Positions 1 through 11,171 of a stretch of DNA of 64,000 bases are shown here, in pieces (position 1 is the stretch's first letter; each line of letters opens with the position of its first letter). A program made the translations under genes and the position numbers. Location: contig PYSS01000028.1 of assembly GCA_003049465.1 (NCBI GenBank), positions 131,516 to 195,515 of the forward strand. The letters are read 5' to 3'. The notes beneath the pieces are model-generated. The model did not search any database and was not told the DNA's origin. It worked only from the letters and a program-made list of their open reading frames with translations. The stretch comes from Magnaporthiopsis rhizophila. Taxonomy: Eukaryota; Ascomycota; Sordariomycetes; Magnaporthales; Magnaporthaceae.

Positions 1-53
1 CGTGTGTGTCTTCGTAAGACGCCTTGGTACCTTGGTGCGCAGTCTGAGGCAGG

Positions 54-299
54 CTACCAGTTGACCACGACCACGTCTTTGCCGCTCCTGTTTGTGCGCT
101 CCGCGGTGCCGATTGCGGTGTCCCGGCTGCCGTTGGGGTCGCGGTAGCTTCCTGTTGCGCTCCCCGACGAGCTTCCGCCAGAGCTCGATGTGTGCGAGGT
201 GTTTGTCGAGGATGATGTCGAACCGATAGAGCTAACCGAGGTCCGCCTAGGATCCTGGATAACCACGGCGCCGTACTTGTTGCTACCGCGAGGGCTCAT
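54..299 (-). CDS. small Ser/Thr-rich hypothetical protein (81 aa)
   Basis: Single reading frame of 81 residues starting MSPRGSNKYGAVVIQDP and ending DVVVVNW. An in-frame ATG lies 51 codons further upstream, but the added segment is low-complexity and the start at 299 gives a compact protein with a hydrophobic/basic N-terminal patch (YGAVVIQDPRR) followed by a long Ser/Thr/Gly tract. No domain, signal peptide or membrane segment is visible. I do not recognise the family and infer no function; short Ser-rich ORFs can be spurious, so this is tentative. The 2.7 kb between this start and the FKBP start would hold its promoter. Confidence 0.4.
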   Translation of the reverse strand: MSPRGSNKYGAVVIQDPRRTSVSSIGSTSSSTNTSHTSSSGGSSSGSATGSYRDPNGSRDTAIGTAERTNRSGKDVVVVNW

Positions 300-3053
300 G
301 ATGGGCAGGCGTGGAAGGTGGTTTTGTTGTAGGGTGTGTGATGGATGAATTGTGAGCAGTCCAGAGACGGACTCGCTGCTGCGGTGCAAGTCGGGACGGA
401 AGGACTGAAGAGATAGGTGCGGCTGCAAGTTTTGCGTTGGTTCTGGACGCAAGCGTTCAGTGATGGGTGGTGATGTTGATGGTGGTGCTGCTGGATGGGC
501 AGGACAGATTCAGACGATAACGGAGAGATGGGGGATCATGGGAATATATAGAAATCAGACACACGCTTGTCTGTCTGCGAGCATTGCGCACTGCGCGCTG
601 CGCATGGCGGTGCATCTTGACCAAGGACGAGGCACCAGCCGAGCAAAGGTGTGTGGGGACTGCCCATCCGGGGACGAGCAAAAGGAGGCGGATGTTGGTC
701 CGCCTGCGTGGTTTCCCCTGACGGCGGGACCTGCCGGCGAACAAGAATGGCAGGGGGTGTAAGACTTTGGGATGCGAGGCGTGCGAAATGACTCAAGGAA
801 GGACTGTGAATGGGAGAAGCTGGAGCTTGCAAAGCTCGTTCCAGGTTGCCTGACGCTGCCCATGGTTACTGCCGACGACGACGCGCAACCAACGAGGACG
901 TTTGGGTTTCGCAAGTGACAGGCCAAACAACGAGTGCCATCGGGCCGCCGCGGATTTGGTGTTTGGGCACCAGTGAACGGGCGCAATGCCAGGGCCAGCC
1001 ATGTAGCTCGAAAAAATCATCCCGCCGTAGCAGGGTGGCGAGAAAGAGAAAAAAGGGTTGAGGTCAGGAGGAAACAAGTCCAAACAAAATTGACTGATGA
1101 GGCTTGCTGCTGCAGGAAGGGTACGTGCAGAGTCGCCAATGGTGGGCGGGCGAAGGAGCCCAGTGGAACCGCGCAAGCGCGTTGCCGCCGTGGGGATACC
1201 AAATGAGGGCACAGGATTGGGGTCGACTTCGCTGCAGGTACGGTACAGTAGACGGGCAATCGGCAACCAATGTCTGGCATATGCATGTCCTTGGTACGGT
1301 CCAGCGACTGGTCAGCTGGCAGGGCAAGCTGACAAGAGCTGCTTGGACCCTGCTTTCGTTTTTTCCTTACTACGCGACGACGTCAGACTCCAGCCAGGTG
1401 GGTGGCTGAAGCCTCATTGCCGCCCCAGGGTTGGGTCTTGGGAGTGAAGGCCTCCCAAGCTGCGCCCCGATGGCACATCGTGGAAGCAAATTGATGGGGC
1501 CAACCTGGCCCAGTCTTCAGTCGGGCTGCGTGCCAGCAACGGACGGGAATGGGCCTAGGGCTCTACGGAACCCAGTGCCTGAGCATCGAGGCGGGTCACC
1601 AGGACCCTGCCAGGTCCTTGGCCACACCCCCTAGTGTACCTGAGCTGTGAGGCCGGAACGGGATCAATAGGTGACTCATATGATTCTCCAACGCCCGACG
1701 GTGATGTATCAAGGTTTTGCTTGTTTTGGGTTGTCATGGTGCGAAGTGGAAAAAAGGGCTGGGGCTGAAGGTGAAGACACAGAACATCGGCACGGCCGTG
1801 AGCCAAGGGCCGCGTCTTGTCGCGGTGACCGGCAGCCAGAAGAGGGAAACATGCCCGCGTAAGGAACCACCCCAAGATGAAATCTAAGGGGGAGGGCGAC
1901 GCAAGCAATCAAGCAGGAAAATCTGCACACATGCGACAGGGCACAGGCCTACTTACCGTACCTGCCACGGAACCTAATAAGTTGCAGTTCCATGGCATCC
2001 GATGCATGCACAATGCAACGAATTCCAGCATTTCTGTATGAAGACCCCCGATTGGTAAACGGGCCACGCCGTGGGCTGGGGATGGAGCCAGGGGAGCATA
2101 CCATTTCAGGGCAAGTCTGCAAAGTAGCAGCGAGGCTGGCCTGTGCCGTATGAAAGTGGATGCAGAAGGATCAGCGCCACTTTTCCAATCGGGGAACAAG
2201 AGTCATCGCTATGGACCCCAGTTGCCCAGAAGACGCGTCGTCCTGTCAAAAACGCGGTTGCTGCGAGAGGCAGGCGTGGCTGATGGCGCAAAAAACACTG
2301 GGCTACTTTTAATAGTTCCATCATCGTTGGGGATCGGCGCTCAGACGTGAGCCCCAAAAATAGGTAGGTGTAGTCAGGCTGGCTTCGTAAACGAATTGTT
2401 TAGGCCTGGGAGTTCACGAGTATCAAGATAAAGGCCCAGGGACGCATGGAATGGACATTACTGAAGGATTGAATGCACGCCCTGTCCTGCCGAGGAGTTT
2501 GCCACATGAGACGAGGCCGCAGGCAAGATGGCGGCGCGACGCCGGTGCGCGGGGATTGGCATGATCGGCTGGGTCCCTGAAGCGAATCATCGAACGCAGC
2601 CTACCCAATCGAGAATCTCCGTCCCCCATTATGGAGAAGCCCATCATCAACCATGGGGGGGGGTCCACACGTGACCGGTGACGCAGCCTGAGCTCCCGGC
2701 CAATTCGTGCCGTCCGCTCCGCGGGACCCTGCCAATGCCGCCTGCAACCCCACGCCCTTATTGGCCAGTCCCCGCCGCAGCAACCTGGCTTCATTCCATT
2801 GCTCCGCCCAACTGACCACCGTCGCCAAACCCACCCATCCCGGCTCCTGACCGCCACTGCCCGCACCCTCTCAACCATCTCCTCCGCCTCACTTTCTGGG
2901 CCGCCCGACTGTGCTGCCTCCCTTATCAACCCGGGCGTAAGGTAGCTTCGTCACGAGCCGAGATAGTGACCGAGGTCTCCTCCAAAAAGTCAATTGCCGA
3001 AACTCCGCCCCCTCCGAACTCCACGATCATCACCACCGCGCCGCCCGCCCAAC
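300..3053. other. intergenic, no gene recognised
   Basis: About 2.75 kb between divergently oriented genes. Open frames occur on both strands but are Cys/Arg/Trp-rich and show no domain, signal peptide or good splice pairs. The right end serves as FKBP promoter. I see nothing else in it. Confidence 0.6.
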
Positions 3054-4056
3054 ATGCGTGTGCTTGTCTCGCTATCCCTGCTGGCTTCAGCCGCGGTCGG
3101 TGTCCTGGCTGCCGACGAGCTCAAGATCGACGTCACGTACGCCGTCGAGTGTGAGCGCAAGACCAAGTCTGGCGACACCATTGATGTATGTGGTCCCCCT
3201 TTTGGGTTCCATCAAGCAAGCGATCTGCCTTCGCCCCTTTTCGTGGTTGCTTGCCCCTAGCTTTGCAGCCCAAGCTTTGGGGAGCCTCTCCAAACCAAGA
3301 ATAGTCTCGAACCCGTCCTTGAGCCAGCCACCCACCCCCAGGGGTGTGGGGTTTGCTTGCCCCTGTTGCTTTGTGAGGCTAACTTTGTCCGTATCCAGGT
3401 GCACTACACTGGTACCCTGAAGGAGAACGGCAATAAGTTTGATAGCAGCCTCGTACGTACCGGTCCCGACCGAAACTTGGTGTCGCCCTTGTGAAGCGAA
3501 GTTTGTTGGACACATGGAAGATCAGACACGAGGTCGCGTCGTGGGAACCCATCGCTGACGCCGTGCGCCCTCGCCGCCAACACAGGACCGCGGCTCGCCC
3601 TTTACCTTCGGTTTGGGCAGCGGCATGGTCATTAAGGGGTGGGACCAGGGCCTGCTGGACATGTGTATCGGGGAGAAGAGGTAAGACATGCCTATGCGTT
3701 CTGTGTGTGTGCGGCGCTGCGTGTGTGGTGTGGCCTGCTGTGCCAGTGTCGCTCGCTTGGCCCGCGTTTGCCCGCTTGCTGACACCGTCACCAGGACTCT
3801 CACCATTCCCCCGAGCCTGGGCTACGGCGCAAGAGGTGCTGGCAACGTCATTCCTGCGAACGCGTGGCTCGTGTTCACCACGGAGCTGATGGGCATCAAG
3901 GGCGTCCCCAAGCCTGATAAGATCGTCCCCAAGGAATCTGGAGCAACCGAGAAGATTGCCGAGAAGGTGGCCGAGAAGGTTGCTGAGGCCGCCGACGTGG
4001 TCAAGAAGGTTGCCCAGGATACCGACGGTGATGCTCAGGCGCACGATGAGCTGTAA
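3054..4056 (+). CDS. FKBP-type peptidyl-prolyl isomerase, ER-retained (HDEL), FKBP2-like
   Basis: Catalyses cis-trans isomerisation of prolyl bonds in the ER lumen. Four exons: 3054-3185, 3399-3452, 3586-3680, 3795-4056, giving 180 aa. Introns are GT-AG with phase-consistent joins. A signal peptide (MRVLVSLSLLASAAVGVLA) is followed by one FKBP domain: VHYTGTL from residue 45, KFDSSLDRGSPFTF, MVIKGWDQGL, EKRTLTIPPSLGYGARGAG, and VIPANAWLVFTTEL. After a Lys/Glu/Ala-rich linker (residues about 140-172) the protein ends HDEL, the fungal ER retrieval signal. The usual Tyr in FDSSY/DRG is Leu here, right at an exon joint, so the donor at 3453 could be off by a few bases. FK506 binding is expected for the family but is not shown. 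The next gene, a Trk transporter, lies on the same strand and has no functional link. Confidence 0.93.
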
Positions 4057-4944
4057 ATGGTGGTGTCGCCATTGTACGGGTCAGCGTCGCAACACAGCCA
4101 CTGCCACAATAACAACACACAACAGTGACAATGTTTGTTGTTTCGCCGTGCATCTCGGGCCGTCGCCCGGCATGGGTGCAAAGTGTGCATGCTCACAATG
4201 CCCAGATTGTCTCGGTGCGCCCTTTAGGCAATAGCAGGCAAGAAAAGCCCGTAGTCCAAACTTGATGGACACGCCTGAGAACAAGCAACCGACATGTGTG
4301 TGCCGTGTTATCTCTCGAGAGGATGTGACCGCGGTGAAATGGCGCAACACGACATGGGTGACCGTGCAGTCTCCTCACTCCGAACCAAACATTTGAAGAA
4401 AATGAGGGCTGCGTCCAAAGCAGCGCAGCCTACTTGATGTCCGAACGACGATAACATGTATCGATTTTGTGCGAGTGTTTTCTGCTTAACGTTCCTCATA
4501 TGAAAACACAAACATTGAATCCCTTCGGCAACCAGCCAATAGCAATGCTAAGGTACACCTCCCCGGTTTGGTTCGTCGAATAAATTTGGCCTTTTAGGGT
4601 GTTACGCTTGAAGCTGCACCGTCTCCTTGCTGGCATGGTCGGTTCGCCGCCTGACTTGGAACTCGGTCTGCATTTGCGGTGTGCATCTTCACAATCTGGA
4701 TCTCAAAAAAAAAAAAAAAAAAAAAAAAAAGTGGACCTTGCCATTGTTGCAAACACTACCTGCCACCTCTTTTTTCCTTTGCAATTCCCGTGCGCCAAGT
4801 CATCACCACTTCTCGGCGCCGCTTTCCACCCCATCGTCTCACGGCTGTCGGGTGGTTGCACGCACCTCGCTTCCTCTAGCCTACCTTACCTATTTGCTAC
4901 TAATTTCACGACAAACCTCAACCGGTCAAAGCTTTTGCCGAGTT
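4057..4944. other. FKBP terminator / TRK 5' region
   Basis: About 890 bp. It holds the FKBP 3' region, a 26-nt A run (4705-4730) and a pyrimidine-rich leader before the TRK start. No gene seen. Confidence 0.6.
4705..4730. repeat. poly-A homopolymer (26 nt)
   Basis: Uninterrupted A run about 215 bp upstream of the TRK start. The length is uncertain in any assembly. One of several long A/T runs in the window. Confidence 0.9.
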
Positions 4945-7292
4945 ATGAGACATGGCGATGGACGCGCCGAAAATGCTGCGATCCCAACCCATCTCCGCGG
5001 GCGCCTCAGAGGGCTGCTGCCGCCTCTAACATTTATCACATGCCACTATGCCTACTTTGTAGGTGTGTGCCTTGCATCATCCGCCATTTTCTGGGCCTCC
5101 TCCTCCTCGGGCGGGGGATTCCGCGTCGGCTATGTCGACAGCCTCTTCCTCGTCGTTTCGGCCATGACCGGGACCGGCCTGAACACGGTCAACCTCAGCC
5201 AGCTCAACACGTGGCAGCAGACGATGCTGTTCCTCCTGATAATGTTTGGCGGCCCCATCTGGGTCTCCATCTGGACGGTTCTGGCCCGCAAACGCGCGTT
5301 TGAGCGGCGCTTTCACGACGTTGTCGTCGCCGCTGCCGGGGAGCGCGCCAGGGTGGGTCCGCACTGCTGCGCCACAACAACCCCCGCGGCCGCCGTCGAC
5401 TGCCTGCTGCCGCGCGTAGCATCCCGGTTCAGATCCCGGTCGATCCGTCACACAGTTGAGAACTCCCGGGCCGGGGACGCGGGGGTCAGCAGCAGCCCCC
5501 GGCGGCCGCGTTCGACTCATGGGGGTAATAAAACCCCAGCTGACGCGGCCGTGCGCCTGTCTGAGACGGGAGGCCTCTCGGTCGGTGGTACTGCCGCTTT
5601 CGAAACGTCCACGCCGTCTCCAGGGGCGAGCGAACAAGGTCGCATAATATTCGCCAACGGGGTCAGCAGCGGGCCCCTGCGGGAGAGGCGTCCGCGCAGG
5701 ACGAGCGAGGAGGAGGCCCCTGGCGTGTCGTCGGACAAGGACGAGAACCTGCAGCGTCGCGGGGGCAGCGTGCGCGAGTTCCTGGACAGGACGCCGGCCG
5801 GGCGCAACGGGCAGTTTTACAGCCTCAACAGCGAGGAGCGCGAGCAGCTCGGTGGCACAGAGTACCGCGCCCTCAAGGTGCTCGCGGCGGTCGTCCCTCT
5901 GTATTTTGCGCTCTGGCAGCTGATCGGGTGCCTCGCGCTGGGGGCCTGGATGGCCCTGAACAGGCCAGGCGTGGCCCTCGCCAACGGCATCGACCCGTGG
6001 TGGCTCGGCATCTTCAACGGCGTTTCCGCCTTCAACAACTCGGGCATGTCTCTCCTCGACGCCAATATGATCCCGTTCGAGCAGGCCACATTTGTTTTGC
6101 TCACGATGGCGCTAATGATCCTGGCTGGGAACACGGCGTATCCCATCTTCCTACGCCTGATCTTTTGGGCCTGGCTCGAGCTGCTGAAAAGGACCACTAG
6201 AGAAGATGCGCTCATCGACTTCAAGGCCACGCTGGAATTCATCCTCAGATATCCTCGCCGGGTTTACACGAATCTGTTCCCGTCTCGTCCGACTTGGTGG
6301 CTGCTCTTTATGGTTGTGCTGCTCAACTCGATCGACTGGGTCGCCTTTGAGGTGTTGAACCTGGGGAATCCTGTAATCGAGAGCATTCCCAAAGGCGCAC
6401 GCGTGCTGGATGGCCTGTTCCAAGCAGTTGCCGTTCGCTCCGGCGGGTTCTACGTCGTGCCCATCGCCAAAGTCTACATTGGACTTCAGATCCTCTACGT
6501 TATCATGATGTACGGTGAGTAGAGCGCGCCCACCCACCAACCGAGAGTCTCTAAGCATACCCCCCACCTATGGTGCATCAAGTATCTAATATTCCGCTGC
6601 TTTGTCCCTGGTGCTTCTCAGTCTCCGCCTATCCTGTCGTGATCACGATGCGTCACTCGAACGTGTATGAGGAGCGAAGCCTGGGAGTCTACGCGGGCGA
6701 GCAGGAGCCATCTAGACTCGACCCCGAGGTGGGAAACATGCACATCGTATCCCAAGGCTCCGCAGTGGACACAAGCGAGAGTAAGCGGCGACCGGTGGCC
6801 GAGCTCGGACAAGCGCTGCAGCGGGCCTTTTCGCCGTGGCATGGGGTCGGCGTCGTCGCCCCGAGCACGTCGGCGCCAACGCGCATGAGCTTCATCTCGC
6901 AGCAGATCCACGGGCAGCTCGCGCACGACATCTGGTGGCTAGTGCTGGCGGTGCTGGTGATCACGACCATCGAGACGGCGCACTTCCTGGGGGACCCGGT
7001 GGCGTGGAGTGTATTCAACGTCATTTTTGAAGTCGTGTCGGCCTACGGCTGCGTCGGCATCAGCGTGGGCGTGCCCTATGACAACTTCAGCTTCAGCGGC
7101 GGCTGGCACTCCTCGGCGAAGCTGGTGCTCTGCCTGGTAATGCTGCGTGGTCGCCATCGCGGCCTGCCCGTCGCGCTGGACGGGGCCGTCAGGCTGCCGG
7201 GTGAGCAGCTCCACAGGGACGAAGAGGAGGACCACCAGATCCGAAGGACCGTCAGCATGACCACGGGACGGAGGCTCAGCATTGGCGTCTGA
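4945..7292 (+). CDS. Trk-type potassium transporter
   Basis: High-affinity K+ uptake at the plasma membrane (TrkH/Trk family). Two exons, 4945-6514 and 6622-7292, phase 1 join (TAC G|TC TCC), 746 aa. The start MRHGDG was chosen because the frame upstream runs through a poly-A Lys run. Four pore-loop regions, each with the filter glycine, are visible: SAMTGTGLN (about residue 73), FNNSGMSLLD, AVRSGGFYVV, and SAYGCVGISVGVP. The family segments FITCHYAYFVGVCLASSAIF, GGPIWVSIWTVLARKRAFERR and MLRGRHRGLPVALDGAVRLP are present. A long charged, Ser/Arg-rich cytosolic loop (about residues 130-300) separates the first hairpin from the rest, as in fungal Trk1. It is shorter than S. cerevisiae Trk1 (about 1235 aa) and nearer to filamentous homologues. 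Intron donor GTGAGT, acceptor TTCTCAG. Confidence 0.93.
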
Positions 7293-7919
7293 ACCTTGTC
7301 AGGAGGGGAAGGGGACGAGGCCAACCAGGAGTTGCTCTCCGGGGACGGCATCGAGCATAAAAATGTTCAATGATGATTGAGTGGGAGGAAAGAAAAGATC
7401 TTGCGGGGCAGTCCGTATAAAGTTATTCACTATAGCGTTGGATCCGTGTCAACATAAAATCGCGGTGCCCAGAAAGCGTTGCCTCTCCAATCGCCTGGAT
7501 CCATTCCTGGGTAACGGGAGCGCACAGACGCCGCTGCACGACACGTAGCGAGACGCGACGCTCAGTGGTGTGCAATGCCATTTAATTGCTGCAGGGGTCC
7601 CCGCGTTGCACTTTACGCGAAGCGCTCCACCATGCCGCGTTTGGGATTTTGGCGTTCCCCGAGTATTTCAGTGCCTGTCTGCTCCCGGAAGCTGGTGCCA
7701 TCTTCAATCTTCATATTCCATATTCACTCAACCGCCGGTTGTCCTGGAAACGTTACCTGCATCGGTACCCCTACCGATTTCGTTCCTACAAAAAGTAATT
7801 GATTGATTCTTTCCAGATATATACTCCCTCCAAGTACCATACTAGACGGTGTGGTGTATCGAGGCAACACGTCGGCCATTCTCCATCCCTCGTCATAAAC
7901 CTCTTTAACCGCCAAAACC
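7293..7919. other. spacer with upstream region of the PIP-box gene
   Basis: About 630 bp. It includes three ACGCG motifs listed separately and otherwise short frames without domain content. Confidence 0.6.
7553..7620. promoter_or_regulatory. cluster of MCB-like ACGCG motifs
   Basis: ACGCGA at 7553-7558 and 7615-7620 plus CGCGT (ACGCG on the minus strand) at 7602-7606, about 300 bp before the 7920 start. In yeasts the ACGCG core binds MBF and drives G1/S transcription. Function here is inferred from motif density and from similar motifs before polymerase kappa and MSH6. Confidence 0.4.
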
Positions 7920-8606
7920 ATGGCCATCCTCAAGCGCAAGCGATCCGAGTCGGAGCTCTCGTTCAGCAGCCAATTTTCGTCACCACCACGCCCCAACGAC
8001 TCGTCCTTCTTCTTCCCGGCGGCCGGAATCAACCTGTTCCCCTCGGCACGCTCCCCAACTCCCTCCAACAATGGCTGCGGACGGACCATGAAGCGCTTCC
8101 GGGACAACCGGCCGTCGGAAGAGGAGATCCACCGCAACACGCTCGACCTGCTGTACTCGGCTGCCCAGCGTCACGGCGGCGCCCAGCCGGAGCAGTTGTC
8201 GCCCCTGGCAACGGAGAGCCAACAGAGGCAACTACAGCAACAACAGCCCTTCGCTGCCCAGACCACCGCCGCCTCCCGCCAGACCTCCCTGCACAGCTTC
8301 TGGAAGCTCCCGAGGCAGAGCCAGGTCGCCGCACAAGCACAAGCACTACCCCCAATGTCGGTGCAAACCACACCGCGCGATTGCGCCACGGGCTGTGAGG
8401 ACTGCGGAAGGGATCTGCGGGGCGAGGACGGTGACTCGATGGAGACGGATATGGATGGGGACGGCCGGTGGGGCTGCAGCAGCTGCGGGAAGACGGTCTG
8501 CTTCTCCTGCTCCGTTAGCAACCTCGGGGCTAACAGGGAATGCCTGGCGTGTGCGGGACGGGCTGTCGGTCCTAGTCGCTGGAGCGGCGGCCTCCTTTTT
8601 GGCTGA
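7920..8606 (+). CDS. uncharacterised protein with PIP-box-like motif and C-terminal cysteine cluster
   Basis: Single exon, 228 aa. The N-terminus is basic and Ser-rich (MAILKRKRSESELSF), followed by TMKRFRDNRPSEEEIH, which has the look of a conserved motif. At residues 121-128 is QTSLHSFW, matching the PCNA-interacting pattern Q-x-x-h-x-x-a-a except for Trp at position 8. Arg132 sits at the +4 basic position of PIP degrons, but the Thr-Asp of a full degron is absent. The C-terminus carries paired cysteines: C159/C162, C186/C189, C194/C197, C208/C211, enough for two zinc sites (treble-clef or RING-like spacing). I believe homologues with an SLHxFW motif and an FSCSVSNLG segment occur across Pezizomycotina, but I know of no assigned function. 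A role around PCNA is inference. The next gene downstream is polymerase kappa on the same strand. Confidence 0.8.
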   Translation: MAILKRKRSESELSFSSQFSSPPRPNDSSFFFPAAGINLFPSARSPTPSNNGCGRTMKRFRDNRPSEEEIHRNTLDLLYSAAQRHGGAQPEQLSPLATESQQRQLQQQQPFAAQTTAASRQTSLHSFWKLPRQSQVAAQAQALPPMSVQTTPRDCATGCEDCGRDLRGEDGDSMETDMDGDGRWGCSSCGKTVCFSCSVSNLGANRECLACAGRAVGPSRWSGGLLFG

Positions 8607-9126
8607 GATCTTTATAAATCTATAGTGCTTGGCTGTCGTAGCTATTGTAATTTTTGTTGTGCTTGTTGCTCTTTGTTAGCTTTGGCGTCACGGGCTTGGA
8701 TCACTTGTATCAGTGAGTGGCATTGATATTGCTAGGAGCGGTTCTGTCGGGATTTCATGGACAATTGGCAAAGTCAGTGTGCTTTGGGAATATGGTGTTT
8801 GTCTGAAGAGACGTACTGACTCTTCCTAGACAGCCGAAAGAAGCTTCCGTCTCAATGATGCAAACAACTACAACACCTTTGTCGTCTCAATGTGTGTGAA
8901 GATCATGGCAGAAACCCCAGCCCGTAATGCCTATCTATAGTGCAGGTGGGGGCTGCCTGTGCGCTAGGCTCCAGCGCATGAGCGAAACTTAACGCCTAAA
9001 TCCGCATGCTGACACCTGACCTCGCGTTTGTCATTTGAGCGCGTAAACATTGTCAATCCACGATACTATCTTGATCAGCATCCCAGCCGAATGACGACTC
9101 TCATGCGTTTGTGACATTCTCTAGAA
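8607..9126. other. spacer with upstream region of polymerase kappa gene
   Basis: About 520 bp. It holds the 3' region of the previous gene and two ACGCG cores near its right end. No gene seen. Confidence 0.6.
9023..9044. promoter_or_regulatory. two MCB-like CGCGT motifs
   Basis: CGCGT at 9023-9027 and 9040-9044 (ACGCG on the minus strand), 83-104 bp upstream of the polymerase kappa ATG. Possible MBF sites; inferred from motif only. Confidence 0.3.
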
Positions 9127-11035
9127 ATGGCCGAGGCCGATGACACCGGAAATGGCGTTGGCGCTAGCGGTGGCGACGAGCAGCACGAGACGCTGAAATA
9201 CTCGCTTCTCGGGCCGTCGCTGCTCAAGGCCGGTCAGGACTCTGTCGATCAGTCCAAAGTGGGTTTACTAAGTATTCTCAATTTTTTTTTTTTTTCTTAT
9301 CATACAAGCCCTCTCGACTGACCGCTCTGCGCAGGTATCCGAGATCATCTACAATGCGTCCAAAGGGTCCAAGTTTTTCGCCCGTGAGGCGGAGCGTGAC
9401 CGAGAGCTGACGGAGAAGATCGAACGCATCAGACAGAAGAAGGCGCACCTTGACACCCTGGACCTGTCCCGGGATGTCCGGGTCGCCGACGCATGGATCA
9501 TGGAGCGCGAGCTGAGCCGGGACCTGAGCCAGTACATTGTCCACATCGACGCCGACGCCTTTTATGCCGCCTGTGAGCAGCTTGATCGGCCCGAGCTTGC
9601 CGACATCCCCTTTGCTGTGGGCGGCGGCGTTCTGACGACGTGTAATTATGTTGCCCGCAAGTTTGGGATCCGCTCTGGCATGGCTGGCTTCGTTGCCAAG
9701 AAGTTATGCCCAGAGTTGGTCCTCCTGAAGCTGAACTTTGACAAGTACAACGCCAAGGCTGCAGAGGTGCGCGAGGTGCTGGCCGAGTACGATGCTCGGT
9801 TCGAAAGTGCAAGCATCGATGAGGCCTATCTCAACATCACGCAATACTGCGCAGACCACAACATGGGGCCCGCCGAGGTCGTGGAGCAGATGCGCGCCGA
9901 GGTCCACCAGCGGACCAGGATCACCGTCTCGGCCGGCATCGCGGCCAACGCGAAGCTGGCCAAGATCTGCTCAAACATGGACAAGCCCAACGGCCAGTTC
10001 GTCCTCCCCAACGAGCGCCAGGCAATCATGGATTTCATGCGCAGCCTTCCTTGCCGCAAGGTCAACGGCATCGGGAGGGTGCTTGAGCGGGAGCTGGCTG
10101 CCGTCGGCGTCGTCACTTGCGGCGACGTCTACCCGGAGCGCAAGTACCTGACGCGACTGTTTGGGGAGAAGGCCTTCAGGTTCCTAGTCGACTGCTACCT
10201 CGGGCTGGGCAGGACGACCATCCGGCCCGCCGAGGAGTACGAACGGAAAAGCGTCGGGACTGAGAGCACCTTTTCCGACATCAGCGACGGCCAGAAGCTC
10301 AGGGAAAAGATGCGCTGGACCGCTGGGGAGCTTGAGAAGGACATGAAAAAGGCCGAATGCAGGGGGCGGACGCTGGTTCTTAAGATCAAGCTCCCCACGT
10401 TCGAGGTCCTCACTCGGCAGGTCATCCTCCCGAGGTCTGTGCAGCTTGCCGACGACCTCTACAAGTTTGCGCTGCCGATGCTCGCGAAGCTGGAAAAGGA
10501 GTTTCCCCGCCTCACGTGTCGCCTGCTGGGACTGCGCTGCACCAACCTGGTCAGCACAAAAAAGCCAGACACCATGTCCTTCTTCGGCCTCAAACCGAGC
10601 CGAGCCGAGTCCGGCGACGGCGGCTCCCTGATCGGGGACGACGGCTGGGAGCAATGGCCCGCCGAGGAGCTGAAGACGCCTGGCACGGATCAGGAAAGGG
10701 CGGAGCTCCAGGAGCCGATCCCATCTCGCAGACACGGGAAAGAGATTGTCCCAAATCCCACGCCGGCATCCAAAGAGCCTCCTCCTGCAGAAGAGTGGTG
10801 GGACTGTCCGATATGTGGGCGTCCGCAGAGCGTGAATGACAAAGAGTTCAACGAGCATATCGACGCCTGTCTGTCGAGACAAGCAATACGAGACACGGTT
10901 CAGCAAGAGACGCGGGAACTGTCCGTAAGCGAGGTCCCGACTCCGGAGCCCAAACGCGCCAAGTCGTTGCCTGAGCGGAAACGCACAAGAGGCGGCTCGG
11001 CGGACCCGAGGCAAAAGCGGTTATGTTTTGGATGA
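9127..11035 (+). CDS. DNA polymerase kappa (Y-family translesion polymerase)
   Basis: Translesion DNA synthesis in the nucleus. Two exons, 9127-9258 and 9335-11035 (76 bp intron, phase 0), 610 aa. The N-clasp (KVSEIIYNASKGSKFF, then a charged helix) precedes the palm. Catalytic acidic residues are visible: D116 in HIDADAFYAACE, and D206/E207 in SASIDEAYLN. The fingers segment GGGVLTTCNYVARKFGIRSG, helix-hairpin-helix LPCRKVNGIGRVLERELAAVG, and little finger (SVGTESTFSDISDG onward) follow in order. Near the C-terminus is one UBZ4-type ubiquitin-binding zinc finger: C535-x2-C538-x13-H552-x3-C556. The last residues are basic and could act as a nuclear signal. The intron carries a 14-nt T run. 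Length and domain order are normal for the family. Upstream ACGCG motifs hint at S-phase expression. Confidence 0.95.
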
Positions 11036-11171
11036 ATGAGAATACAATTAACACACCAACCGAGTCCCTTTTCGTACACACACCCTCGCGCAATTCCTAG
11101 GGCCTCCTGTATCTCTACACACCTGCTGCCAAGTGTACATGCCACGCAAAGCCAAAGACAAACATGCACCC

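Noticed and set aside
4627..4944. Upstream extension of the TRK reading frame
   Set aside because: It runs through a poly-A tract as a Lys run and has no transporter-like sequence; the ATG at 4945 directly precedes recognisable TRK sequence.
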